From Verrucomicrobiota bacterium (GTDB lineage Bacteria > Verrucomicrobiota > Verrucomicrobiia > Opitutales > UBA953): a stretch of 10,336 nt of DNA. Position numbers and translations under genes: made by a program. Under the pieces are notes generated by a model. That model had not been told where the DNA came from. It saw nothing but the letters and a program-made list of their open reading frames with translations, and did not search any database. The stretch covers positions 1 to 10,336 of the forward strand of contig RFRI01000028.1 of NCBI GenBank assembly GCA_009924535.1, written 5' to 3'. Position 1 is the first letter of the stretch. Each line of letters begins with the position of its first letter. Below are positions 1 to 5,328 of this stretch, piece by piece.

Positions 1-73
1 GTCGGGAGCCAGGTAGGGCTGACCATCCTTGGTCGGCCGCGGTCGAGCAGGGATTCTCGACCCTATCTAAGGC
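1..73. repeat. Branched palindromic intergenic repeat, copy 1
   Basis: A 73-base sequence that recurs at 10207-10279 with only three differences (positions 55, 66 and 68 here); the first 54 bases are identical. It folds on paper as a three-way structure. An outer stem joins GGTAGGG (12-18) to CCCTA (61-65). One inner hairpin is GACCA/TGGTC (21-25/30-34). A second is GGTCGAG/CTCGACC (41-47/56-62). In this copy the T at 55 shortens the second stem relative to the other copy. The first 14 bases recur again at 104-117. It begins at the window edge, so its left limit is unknown. It has no coding potential that I would support. The type resembles REP-like bacterial intergenic repeats; function unknown. 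Confidence 0.75.
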
Positions 74-230
74 AGAGACATTTTCAGGTCTCAGGTCTCG
101 GCAGTCGGGAGCCAGGTTCAGGTGTTCAGGTACAGGTTCGGGATCTGAAATTTACCCCGCACCCGCACCTGTACCTGATAACCCGTACCAGAGACCTGAG
201 GGCCGAGACCTGGGACCCGAAAATGTCTCT
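74..230. repeat. 157-bp imperfect palindrome
   Basis: The outer arms AGAGACATTTTC (74-85) and GAAAATGTCTCT (219-230) are exact reverse complements. The next 17 bases inwards (86-102 against 202-218) match at 15 of 17. A further internal pair, TCAGGTACAGG (126-136) and CCTGTACCTGA (168-178), is also exact. The stretch is rich in short CAGGT/ACCTG words, so it may have grown by tandem duplication and inversion. It sits between the branched repeat and the R element and contains no credible gene. It would form a long hairpin in transcripts of either strand and could block transcription leaving the aminotransferase gene, but no U-tract follows. Confidence 0.7.
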
Positions 231-231
231 T

Positions 232-277
232 ACTTTTGCACTTTTGCACAGGCCGAAGGCCGATTGCACTTTTGCAC
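232..277 (+). repeat. R-type TTTGCAC hairpin element (right end of a unit)
   Basis: Two TTTTGCAC words, a GGCC-GAA-GGCC hairpin (251-261), then two more TTGCAC words (264-277). It is the reverse complement of the L-type element in everything except the hairpin stem. It ends 7 bases from the TAA stop of the minus-strand aminotransferase. Its matching L element would lie left of the window. It belongs to a family of eight copies here, four L and four R. Confidence 0.85.
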
Positions 278-284
278 TCAACGT

Positions 285-1418
285 TTACCTTTTGAAGCAC
301 TTCAGCACGCACGCGATCACGCGGTCGCGATCTTCTTCGCTCAGGCCGGCACCGGAGGGGAGGCAGAGGCCTTGCTCGAAGAGGCGTTCGCTGACCTTGC
401 CGCCGTGCATCTCGGCGGAGGCGTAGACGGGTTGGAGGTGCATGGGTTTCCAGACGGGACGGGCTTCGATGTTCTCGGCTTCGAGCGCGAGACGGACCTG
501 CTCTCGGGTGACGCCGGCGACCGCGGGATCGATGGTCAGGCAGGTTAACCAATGGGTCGATTCTCCCCACGGAGCTTCGGGCTGCATGGTCACGCCGGGG
601 AGGGATTTGAACGCTTCGGCGTAGGCCTTGAAGTGCGCCCGACGACGCGAGACTTTTCCGGAGAGACGCGTGAGTTGGCCGAGCCCGATGCTGGCTGAGA
701 TATTGCTGAGGCGGTAGTTATACCCGATGGTGGAATGCTGATAGTGCGGAGCGGCGTCGCGGGCCTGGGTGGCGAGGAAGCGCGCTTGCTTGGCCAATTC
801 GGCGTCATCGGTGACGAGCATTCCGCCGCCGCCAGTGGTGATGATTTTGTTGCCATTGAAGGAATGGATGCCGAACAGGCCAAATGACCCCGGCGAAGCT
901 TCACCATAAGTCGCGCCGAGCGCCTCGGCGGCGTCCTCGATCAGCTTCACGCCGTGCCGATCGCAACAGGCTTTGATGGGCGTGATATCGGCCGACTGGC
1001 CATACAGGTGCACGAGTACGAGGGCCTTGGGCGTCTTGCCAGCCTTGGCTTTCTGCTCGATGACGGCACACGCGAGCGCCGGATCCATATTCCAGCTGCG
1101 TTCTTCGGAATCGATGAAGACGGGCTTGGCCCCGAGATAGGTGATGGGCGCGGCGGAGGCGATGAAGGTCAGCGATGAACACAGGACTTCATCTCCGGGA
1201 CCGACGCCCGCGAGCCGCAGAGCGAGATGCAGGGCGGCGGTGCCCGAAGAGACCGCGACCGCATGTTTCGAGCCGACAAGGATCGCAAAATCTTCCTCGA
1301 AGGCATCGAGATTCGGCCCGGCTGGTGCGATCCAATTGGATTGGAAGGCTTCTAGGACGAGTTCGATTTCTGCGGAACCGATATCGGGAGGAGAGAGGTA
1401 AAGGCGGGAGAGAGGCAT
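285..1418 (-). CDS. DegT/DnrJ/EryC1 family PLP-dependent sugar aminotransferase (PglE/EpsN-like)
   Basis: A 377-residue protein of normal length for this family, which transfers an amino group from glutamate to a keto-sugar nucleotide in the cytoplasm. Visible hallmarks are the N-terminal LSPPDIG, the SSGTAALHLAL segment near residues 57-66 that contacts PLP phosphate, the EDAAEALGA block near 161-169, and SFNGNKIITTGGGGM (186-200) with the presumed Schiff-base lysine at 191. The SFNGNK block is typical of the PglE/EpsN branch that makes UDP-4-amino-4,6-dideoxy sugars; the exact substrate is inference. I chose the ATG at 1416-1418. An in-frame TTG at 1464-1466 would add 16 residues, but those are encoded by the L repeat and are not family-like. 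No Shine-Dalgarno is visible. It is separated from the upstream operon by a four-helix-bundle unit on the opposite strand, so it may be transcribed separately. The acyltransferase at 2760-3386 is a natural partner. Confidence 0.93.
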   Translation of the reverse strand: MPLSRLYLSPPDIGSAEIELVLEAFQSNWIAPAGPNLDAFEEDFAILVGSKHAVAVSSGTAALHLALRLAGVGPGDEVLCSSLTFIASAAPITYLGAKPVFIDSEERSWNMDPALACAVIEQKAKAGKTPKALVLVHLYGQSADITPIKACCDRHGVKLIEDAAEALGATYGEASPGSFGLFGIHSFNGNKIITTGGGGMLVTDDAELAKQARFLATQARDAAPHYQHSTIGYNYRLSNISASIGLGQLTRLSGKVSRRRAHFKAYAEAFKSLPGVTMQPEAPWGESTHWLTCLTIDPAVAGVTREQVRLALEAENIEARPVWKPMHLQPVYASAEMHGGKVSERLFEQGLCLPSGAGLSEEDRDRVIACVLKCFKR

Positions 1419-1429
1419 TGGGTTTAAAA

Positions 1430-1479
1430 GTGCAAAGGTGCAAATCGGAGCAGAGCTCCTGTGCAAAGGTGCAAAAGTG
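1430..1479 (+). repeat. L-type TTTGCAC hairpin element, unit 1
   Basis: GTGCAAAGGTGCAAA, then the hairpin GGAGC-AGA-GCTCC, then TGTGCAAAGGTGCAAAAGTG. The stem is identical to the other three L copies and only the triloop differs. On the minus strand it reads open into the aminotransferase through a TTG codon, giving the artefactual N-terminus MHRSSAPICTFAL. It lies 11 bases upstream of the aminotransferase ATG. Confidence 0.87.
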
Positions 1480-1564
1480 AATGCAGATACTACTTAGCGA
1501 ATCCTGGGTGCTAAATGACTACTGAAGTAATTGTGCAGGTCTTGCGGTTCTTAAATCTGCATCA

Positions 1565-1960
1565 ATGACAACATTCACAAAGTTCGAAGAAATAGAGGCC
1601 TGGAAGACGGCTGAGTCCATCGTGGTGCAATCCTATGGCCTATTGAAAGACGGACCGGGTTCGCGAGACTGGGCCCTCAAGGATCAGATCCAGCGCGCAT
1701 CTGTTTCTATCATGTGCAATATATCGGAGGGTTTCGAGAGCCGGTCTGACCGCACTTTCTATGATATGCTGCGACGCGCCAAAGGGTCGTGCGGCGAAGT
1801 CCGCACCTTGTCCTATGTAGCCGCCAAGATTGGGCATATCCCGCTCGAAAAGTACGAGTCCTTAAGGCCGCTTTGCATTAAATGTTCCTCGCAGATTCAA
1901 GGATTGATGACCCATCTCGAGTCTACCAGGCCCGAAGTGCCGAGTCGTAAAAGATGGTGA
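1565..1960 (+). CDS. Four-helix-bundle protein, S23 / 23S rRNA intervening-sequence family, copy 1
   Basis: A 131-residue protein recognised as the PF05635/TIGR02436-type family by the core ALKDQIQRASVSIMCNISEG (37-56) followed by YDMLRRAKGSCGEVRTL. Predicted helices are roughly 6-28, 37-58, 62-88 and 94-120, with a basic tail PSRKRW. Known relatives occur inside 23S rRNA intervening sequences and form oligomeric bundles. The accessory protein Avd of diversity-generating retroelements has the same fold. Their general function is unclear. The start ATG is supported by alignment with the copy at 4858. No Shine-Dalgarno precedes it. The gene runs against the flanking minus-strand genes: it diverges from the aminotransferase and converges on epsI, with 75 bases between the two stop codons. 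About 111 of 131 residues match copy 2, while about 56 codons differ silently, so the protein is maintained. A role in binding the flanking hairpins is my speculation. Confidence 0.9.
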   Translation: MTTFTKFEEIEAWKTAESIVVQSYGLLKDGPGSRDWALKDQIQRASVSIMCNISEGFESRSDRTFYDMLRRAKGSCGEVRTLSYVAAKIGHIPLEKYESLRPLCIKCSSQIQGLMTHLESTRPEVPSRKRW

Positions 1961-1974
1961 GCTTGATTTGCCTT

Positions 1975-2021
1975 CACTTTTGCACCTTTGCACAAGCCGC
2001 AGGCGAGTTGCACTTTGGCAC
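1975..2021 (+). repeat. R-type TTTGCAC hairpin element, unit 1
   Basis: CACTTTTGCACCTTTGCAC, then AA, hairpin GCC-GCA-GGC (1996-2004), then GAGTTGCACTTTGGCAC. The last TTTGCAC carries an inserted G. It ends 14 bases before the TAG stop of the minus-strand epsI gene. The corresponding element of unit 2 (5268-5314) is the same length and the same distance from its neighbouring stop codon. Confidence 0.85.
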
Positions 2022-2035
2022 TTACACCCGGAGTG

Positions 2036-2758
2036 CTACCTCCACCGTTGGTCCCCAAAAACCCCGAGCGGAGCCAAGGCCTGCCAGAGTGTGCCATTCG
2101 CCGGATCCGCCATCAATTCCTCCACCCTCTGTCCGCTGGATATCCGCACAAACATCTGCTCATTCTTCTGATTAATTCCATACGCCCGGATATCTTTCCA
2201 GACGAGGGGCAGGCGTTCGAGTCGGCCGATGAGTCCATTCCTCCAACCGGCCTGCTGATCTTCATATCGATTCGGCTCGCCGTTCACGAGATGCCAGAAG
2301 GCGACATTCTGCTTCCCGCCATTAGGCACGATATATTGGCCAAGCTCATACGGCAGGAGCTCGCGCTCTCCTACCCTGCCCGGGACGGCGTACAACCGCT
2401 CGGTGCGCACGCAGCCGTTATTCACCCAGCAGGAATCCGGATTATGCGAGCCGGCATCGACGACCGACACTTTGCCGGGCTCCCAATAGGCGACGTACAC
2501 GAGGATCTGCGCGCCGTTGCGCGTATAAAGAATCTGCTTCGCCTGGCTGAAATTGAGGATGCCCTGGGCGCTGGCCAGCGCGGCCGACGATCCGGCGATG
2601 GGAATTTCCCGTCGCGTCCAGCCGGGGACTTCGGGCAAAGCCGACCCGAGCTCACCGGTGAAACGCCGCGGGCGCGCCGGCGCGAACTCGGAAAGGAGCA
2701 CGAGGGCGAGCAAGCCCGCCAGCATGACGCCGCCGAAGATGAGCAGGGCTTTCCGCAT
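2036..2758 (-). CDS. epsI: Exosortase-associated EpsI family protein
   Basis: A 240-residue protein with an N-terminal hydrophobic segment (about 4-22, LLIFGGVMLAGLLALVLL) that should anchor it in the inner membrane, followed by a periplasmic domain. The block VDAGSHNPDSCW (100-111), with His105 and Cys110, matches the conserved H-P-x-x-C region of the EpsI family (TIGR02914-type). In other bacteria EpsI accompanies or is fused to exosortases in exopolysaccharide export loci; its precise biochemical role is not settled. No exosortase gene lies in this window. I chose the ATG at 2756-2758 because it precedes the membrane anchor and leaves one base after the acyltransferase stop (TGA-C-ATG), implying translational coupling. 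Upstream in-frame starts back to 2974 would overlap the acyltransferase and are rejected. It is the last gene of the four-gene block. Confidence 0.85.
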   Translation of the reverse strand: MRKALLIFGGVMLAGLLALVLLSEFAPARPRRFTGELGSALPEVPGWTRREIPIAGSSAALASAQGILNFSQAKQILYTRNGAQILVYVAYWEPGKVSVVDAGSHNPDSCWVNNGCVRTERLYAVPGRVGERELLPYELGQYIVPNGGKQNVAFWHLVNGEPNRYEDQQAGWRNGLIGRLERLPLVWKDIRAYGINQKNEQMFVRISSGQRVEELMADPANGTLWQALAPLGVFGDQRWR

Positions 2759-2759
2759 G

Positions 2760-3386
2760 TCAGAGAATCCGCGCCGGGATGCCGACGACGGTGACGCCCG
2801 CAGGGACATCCCGGACGACGACAGCGCCCGCGCCGACGATGGCGCGGCTACCGACGGACTTTTCCGGAATGATGCTGGCTCGGCTGCCCATGAACACACG
2901 GTCCGCAACACGGACATGACCGGTGATATCGCACTGGGCGCTGAGGGAAGTCCATGGGCCAAGCGAGGCGTCATGTCCGATGGTGCAATTGAGGTTCACC
3001 ATGGCGAAATCGCCGACCTCGATATCCACGGAAAGAATGGCCCCAGGACAGACGACCACACCCTTGCCGAGCTTCACGCGGGCGCCGAGATGGGCCTGCG
3101 GATGGACGAAGGTCAGGAATTCCGCACCAGCGGCGACGAGCGGGGTGACGAGCTGCTCCTTGAGCGGGGGCATGCCGAGGCCAGCGAGGTAGAGGTTGTC
3201 GGCCGAGGGCTTGTGGCCGGCGATCGGCTGCACGGGCGCGAAACGTCCGAAGGCGGCGAGTGCGTCCGCGTTATCGTCCAGGAAGCCGGCCAAGGTCCAA
3301 GCACGGCCGCAGTCGGGATGCTGGCTGGCCCAGACATAGAGTTCGCGGCCGAAACCGCCGGCACCGACGATCAGGAGTTTTTTCAT
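2760..3386 (-). CDS. PglD/NeuD-like sugar acyltransferase with left-handed beta-helix
   Basis: A 208-residue protein matching the usual length of PglD, EpsM and NeuD. The N-terminal LLIVGAGGFGRE (4-15) is the nucleotide-sugar binding Rossmann-like part. From about residue 95 hexapeptide repeats run to the end (HLGARVKLGKGVVV, SLGPWTSLSAQCDI and GSRAIVGAGAVVV), forming a left-handed beta-helix. NLNCTIGHDASLG holds His138, in the position of the catalytic base of PglD-type enzymes. The family acylates the free amino group of UDP-4-amino sugars (PglD/EpsM) or sialic-acid hydroxyls (NeuD). With a PglE/EpsN-like aminotransferase in the same cluster I favour N-acylation. Its ATG overlaps the ACP stop by four bases (ATGA), so it is translationally coupled to an acyl carrier protein. 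That raises the possibility that the donor is acyl-ACP rather than acetyl-CoA. Confidence 0.88.
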   Translation of the reverse strand: MKKLLIVGAGGFGRELYVWASQHPDCGRAWTLAGFLDDNADALAAFGRFAPVQPIAGHKPSADNLYLAGLGMPPLKEQLVTPLVAAGAEFLTFVHPQAHLGARVKLGKGVVVCPGAILSVDIEVGDFAMVNLNCTIGHDASLGPWTSLSAQCDITGHVRVADRVFMGSRASIIPEKSVGSRAIVGAGAVVVRDVPAGVTVVGIPARIL

Positions 3387-3607
3387 GAGAGGGAGTGAAT
3401 CAGGTTAAGGATATCGCCGACGGTGCGGCAGGCGCGGACCTGCGCGCCGGTGATCTCGATTTCGTGGACGTGCTCGAAATGCGAGACGACGAGGAGGATC
3501 GCGAGCGAGTCCCACTGGGGCAGCGCCGCTAGGACGGTGGCTTCGTCGGCGTGGACGAGCGCGTCGACGTCGGCCCGCAGGGCCTTAAGTTGTTCGGAGC
3601 GGGTCAT
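3383..3607 (-). CDS. Acyl carrier protein
   Basis: A 74-residue acidic protein with the phosphopantetheine attachment motif WDSLA, Ser34 being the expected modified residue. The helical pattern around it (AALPQWDSLAILLVVSHFE, then IEITGAQVRACRTVGDILNLI) is that of ACP and PCP carriers. The chosen ATG overlaps the KAS III stop codon (ATGA, 3604-3607). Its own stop overlaps the acyltransferase start in the same way, so the three genes are coupled. This is likely a dedicated carrier for the cluster rather than the housekeeping fatty-acid ACP, judged from context and a divergent sequence. Starts upstream, back to 3694, lie inside the KAS III gene and lack family similarity. Confidence 0.88.
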   Translation of the reverse strand: MTRSEQLKALRADVDALVHADEATVLAALPQWDSLAILLVVSHFEHVHEIEITGAQVRACRTVGDILNLIHSLS

Positions 3608-4668
3608 TGGGGGAGAGAAAGAATGGGGGCAATGGTCAACGGGCCGATCTCGCCGGCGAACGCGCCCCAGGAGAGGCCGACGCCGAAGCCGCAACCGACG
3701 ACCTTCAGCGGGCCGGCTTCAAGGCGATTGCCAAGGCAGTGAATCAAAGCGCACGGAATCGAGGCCGAACTCTGGTTGCCGAAATGCTCGACGACCGACA
3801 TCGGGGTCTGGGCTTCGGTGAAGCCGGTCTTCTTCGCGAGGGTCGAAAGGATGAAGCGGTTGGCCTGGTGCAGGACCAGCGCATCGGTCGTGGTGGGCGC
3901 ATAACTCGCATGGCGCATCACGGACTCAATCGCACTAGGCACCTCGCGAAGGGTGAAGCTGAAGACGTCGGCGCCATTCATGACGAGGTTGGCGTCATGC
4001 GTCCGGTTGCCTTCAGCATCCGTGCGTTCGGCCAATGAGCCTGCGGGGTGACGTGCCCCACCCTGCCGGACGATGATGGCTTCGGCGCCGGACCCATCAG
4101 CTCCGAGGACGAAGTGCAGCGGCGCGGAACGGCCGGTCTTCTCGACGAGGGTCGCCGAACCAGCGTCGCCGAACAGCGGATCCGTCGAGCGATCGCCGGG
4201 ATTCGTCAGGCGGCTGAGGGTATCGCCGGCACAGAGCAGCACGCGGGCGGCACCGCCATGCGCACAGAGCAAGGCTGCCTGGTGCAGGCCAGTGACCCAA
4301 CCGGAACAGCCCATCGAAAGGTCATAGGCCGGGGCCGACTTACTCAGGCCGAGACGGCCATGCAGGAGTGAGGCATTGTTCGGCTGAGAATGATCCGGGG
4401 TCTGGGTGACGAAGATAACCGCATCGATGGACGTCGCGTCGAGGCCCATCTCGGAGAGCAGGCGCTCCGTTGCATCGGCACAGAGGTCGAGCGCGGTGAT
4501 GCCCGCGGCGGCCACACGACGCTCGCGGAGACCGATGGTCTTCGCGGTGCGCTCCAGCGCGGCGCGGTCCACGCCCGCGGCCAGTCCGTCCGCGATAAAA
4601 TCACGCACGACCGAACCCGTCGTCACGGCGACGCCCGCGAGGCGGATGTTAGAGAGGGAGGAGTGCAT
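3604..4668 (-). CDS. 3-oxoacyl-ACP synthase III (KAS III / FabH-like)
   Basis: A 354-residue thiolase-fold condensing enzyme. The Cys-His-Asn triad is complete: Cys121 in DLSMGCSGWVTGL, His267 in LVLHQAN and Asn298 in HFGNQSSASIP. VTQTPDHSQPNNA (88-100) and the C-terminal GCGFGVGLSWGA glycine-rich strand also fit. KAS III enzymes condense a CoA-primed acyl group with malonyl-ACP. Here the ACP is encoded immediately downstream with a four-base overlap. In a polysaccharide locus this pair probably makes a short acyl group for decorating a sugar, handed to the PglD-like acyltransferase; this is inference. The start is the ATG at 4666-4668. Directly upstream is a period-8 repeat instead of a Shine-Dalgarno. 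It is the first gene of the KAS III-ACP-acyltransferase-EpsI block. Confidence 0.93.
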   Translation of the reverse strand: MHSSLSNIRLAGVAVTTGSVVRDFIADGLAAGVDRAALERTAKTIGLRERRVAAAGITALDLCADATERLLSEMGLDATSIDAVIFVTQTPDHSQPNNASLLHGRLGLSKSAPAYDLSMGCSGWVTGLHQAALLCAHGGAARVLLCAGDTLSRLTNPGDRSTDPLFGDAGSATLVEKTGRSAPLHFVLGADGSGAEAIIVRQGGARHPAGSLAERTDAEGNRTHDANLVMNGADVFSFTLREVPSAIESVMRHASYAPTTTDALVLHQANRFILSTLAKKTGFTEAQTPMSVVEHFGNQSSASIPCALIHCLGNRLEAGPLKVVGCGFGVGLSWGAFAGEIGPLTIAPILSLPQ

Positions 4669-4671
4669 GGG

Positions 4672-4703
4672 ATCGGAGGGCTAGAGGGCCGGAGGATCGG
4701 AGG
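4672..4703. repeat. Period-8 tandem repeat in the leader of the KAS III gene
   Basis: Four consecutive octamers on the plus strand: ATCGGAGG, GCTAGAGG, GCCGGAGG, ATCGGAGG. In the transcript of the minus-strand gene they read CCTCNNNN and end three bases before the ATG. The same arrangement lies before the glycosyltransferase and polymerase starts. The array occupies the ribosome-binding position but is complementary to, not identical with, a Shine-Dalgarno sequence. Confidence 0.8.
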
Positions 4704-4721
4704 AATACGAAGAGAGAGGCA

Positions 4722-4771
4722 GTGCAAAGGTGCAAATCGGAGCGGTGCTCCTGTGCAAATGTGCAAAAGTG
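4722..4771 (+). repeat. L-type TTTGCAC hairpin element, unit 2
   Basis: Same build as the other L copies: GTGCAAAGGTGCAAA, hairpin GGAGC-GGT-GCTCC, then TGTGCAAATGTGCAAAAGTG. The stem is fully conserved and the triloop is GGT rather than AGA or GGA. It lies 53 bases upstream of the KAS III start, separated from it by the octamer array and a short spacer. Confidence 0.87.
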
Positions 4772-4857
4772 AGAGGCAGATAATACCTAGCCTTCAATGA
4801 GTAATCAACGGCGGCTGCATGTCTTGATGGTTCGTCAGGGTGCGACAATCCTGTGGC

Positions 4858-5253
4858 ATGGCGTCCTTTACCAAATTTGAAGAAATCGAGGCGTGGAAAA
4901 CCGCTGAGGCTATCGTCGTGCTGGCCTACGGGTTACTGAAAGAAGGCCCTGGCTCCAAGGACTGGGCGCTTAAAGATCAGATGCAGCGCGCCTCCGTTTC
5001 GATTATGTGCAACATCTCCGAGGGATTCGAGAGTCGGTCTGACCGCACTTTCTATGATATGCTACGCCGAGCCAAGGGGTCATGCGGAGAAGTACATACT
5101 CTAGTGTACATCGCAGCCAAGATTGGCCATATATCTTTGTCCAAATATGAGACGATGAAACCCTTGTGCGTTAAGTGTTCATCTCAGATCCAAGCCTTGA
5201 TGTCTCATCTCGAAGCCACCCGCCCAGAAGTGCCTAGTCGGAAAAGATGGTGA
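4858..5253 (+). CDS. Four-helix-bundle protein, S23 / 23S rRNA intervening-sequence family, copy 2
   Basis: 131 residues, the same length as copy 1 (1565-1960), and about 85% identical by hand alignment. Replacements are mostly conservative and cluster at residues 92-104 and the N-terminus. The central block from CNISEGFESRSDRTFYDM onwards is unchanged. The start ATG at 4858 was chosen over an in-frame upstream start at 4840 because MASFTKFEEIEAW aligns with MTTFTKFEEIEAW of copy 1. It lies antisense in orientation to its neighbours, diverging from KAS III and converging on the amidotransferase, with exactly the same stop-to-stop spacing (75 bases) as copy 1 with epsI. The basic end RKRW is kept. 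Family function is poorly understood. In this setting it looks like the cargo, or possibly an accessory protein, of the repeat-bounded unit. Confidence 0.9.
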   Translation: MASFTKFEEIEAWKTAEAIVVLAYGLLKEGPGSKDWALKDQMQRASVSIMCNISEGFESRSDRTFYDMLRRAKGSCGEVHTLVYIAAKIGHISLSKYETMKPLCVKCSSQIQALMSHLEATRPEVPSRKRW

Positions 5254-5267
5254 AGTCTATTTGCCTT

Positions 5268-5314
5268 CACCTTTGCACCTTTGCACAAGCCGAAGGCGGG
5301 TTGCACTTTTGCAC
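5268..5314 (+). repeat. R-type TTTGCAC hairpin element, unit 2
   Basis: CACCTTTGCACCTTTGCAC, AA, hairpin GCC-GAA-GGC, GGGTTGCACTTTTGCAC. The loop is GAA where unit 1 has GCA; the stem is conserved. It ends 14 bases from the TGA stop of the minus-strand amidotransferase. Confidence 0.86.
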
Positions 5315-5328
5315 CTAGTCATGCGCTC

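Larger units (their letters stand above)
1430..2021 (+). mobile_element. TTTGCAC-bounded unit 1 carrying a four-helix-bundle gene
   Basis: A 592-bp unit bounded by an L element (1430-1479) and an inverted R element (1975-2021), with one plus-strand gene (1565-1960) between. The whole layout, including leader and 3' segment, is repeated at 4722-5314 in the same orientation. Both units lie between minus-strand operons, oppose their direction and look lower in GC than the flanking genes. There is no transposase inside and no convincing target-site duplication at the tips (left flank ends TTTAAAA, right flank starts TTACACC). Calling it mobile is inference from inverted ends, multiple copies and intergenic placement. 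A non-mobile, homogenised intergenic repeat is the alternative. Confidence 0.55.
4722..5314 (+). mobile_element. TTTGCAC-bounded unit 2 carrying a four-helix-bundle gene
   Basis: A 593-bp unit with the same order as unit 1: L element (4722-4771), about 86 bases of leader, a four-helix-bundle gene (4858-5253) and an R element (5268-5314). The leaders are recognisably related (GCAGATAATACCTAGC here against GCAGATACTACTTAGC in unit 1; GTCTTGATGGTTC against GTCTTGCGGTTC). The L and R ends are almost identical between units although the genes have diverged. No transposase and no clear target duplication (left flank ends GAGAGGCA, right flank starts CTAGTCAT). Confidence 0.55.

Noticed and set aside
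232..277. Rho-independent terminator in the R element
   Set aside because: The hairpin stem is only four base pairs and no T-run follows on either strand.
1426..2030. Target-site duplication around unit 1
   Set aside because: Flanking bases (TTTAAAA on the left, TTACACC on the right) do not match; the same is true of the other units, so no duplication is claimed.
1988..2794. 268-residue plus-strand open frame
   Set aside because: It runs antisense through epsI in a high-GC region and begins inside the R element; the sequence has no family-like motifs, while the minus strand encodes a recognisable EpsI.
2553..3398. 281-residue plus-strand open frame
   Set aside because: Antisense shadow of the acyltransferase and epsI start region; composition is typical of a complementary frame.
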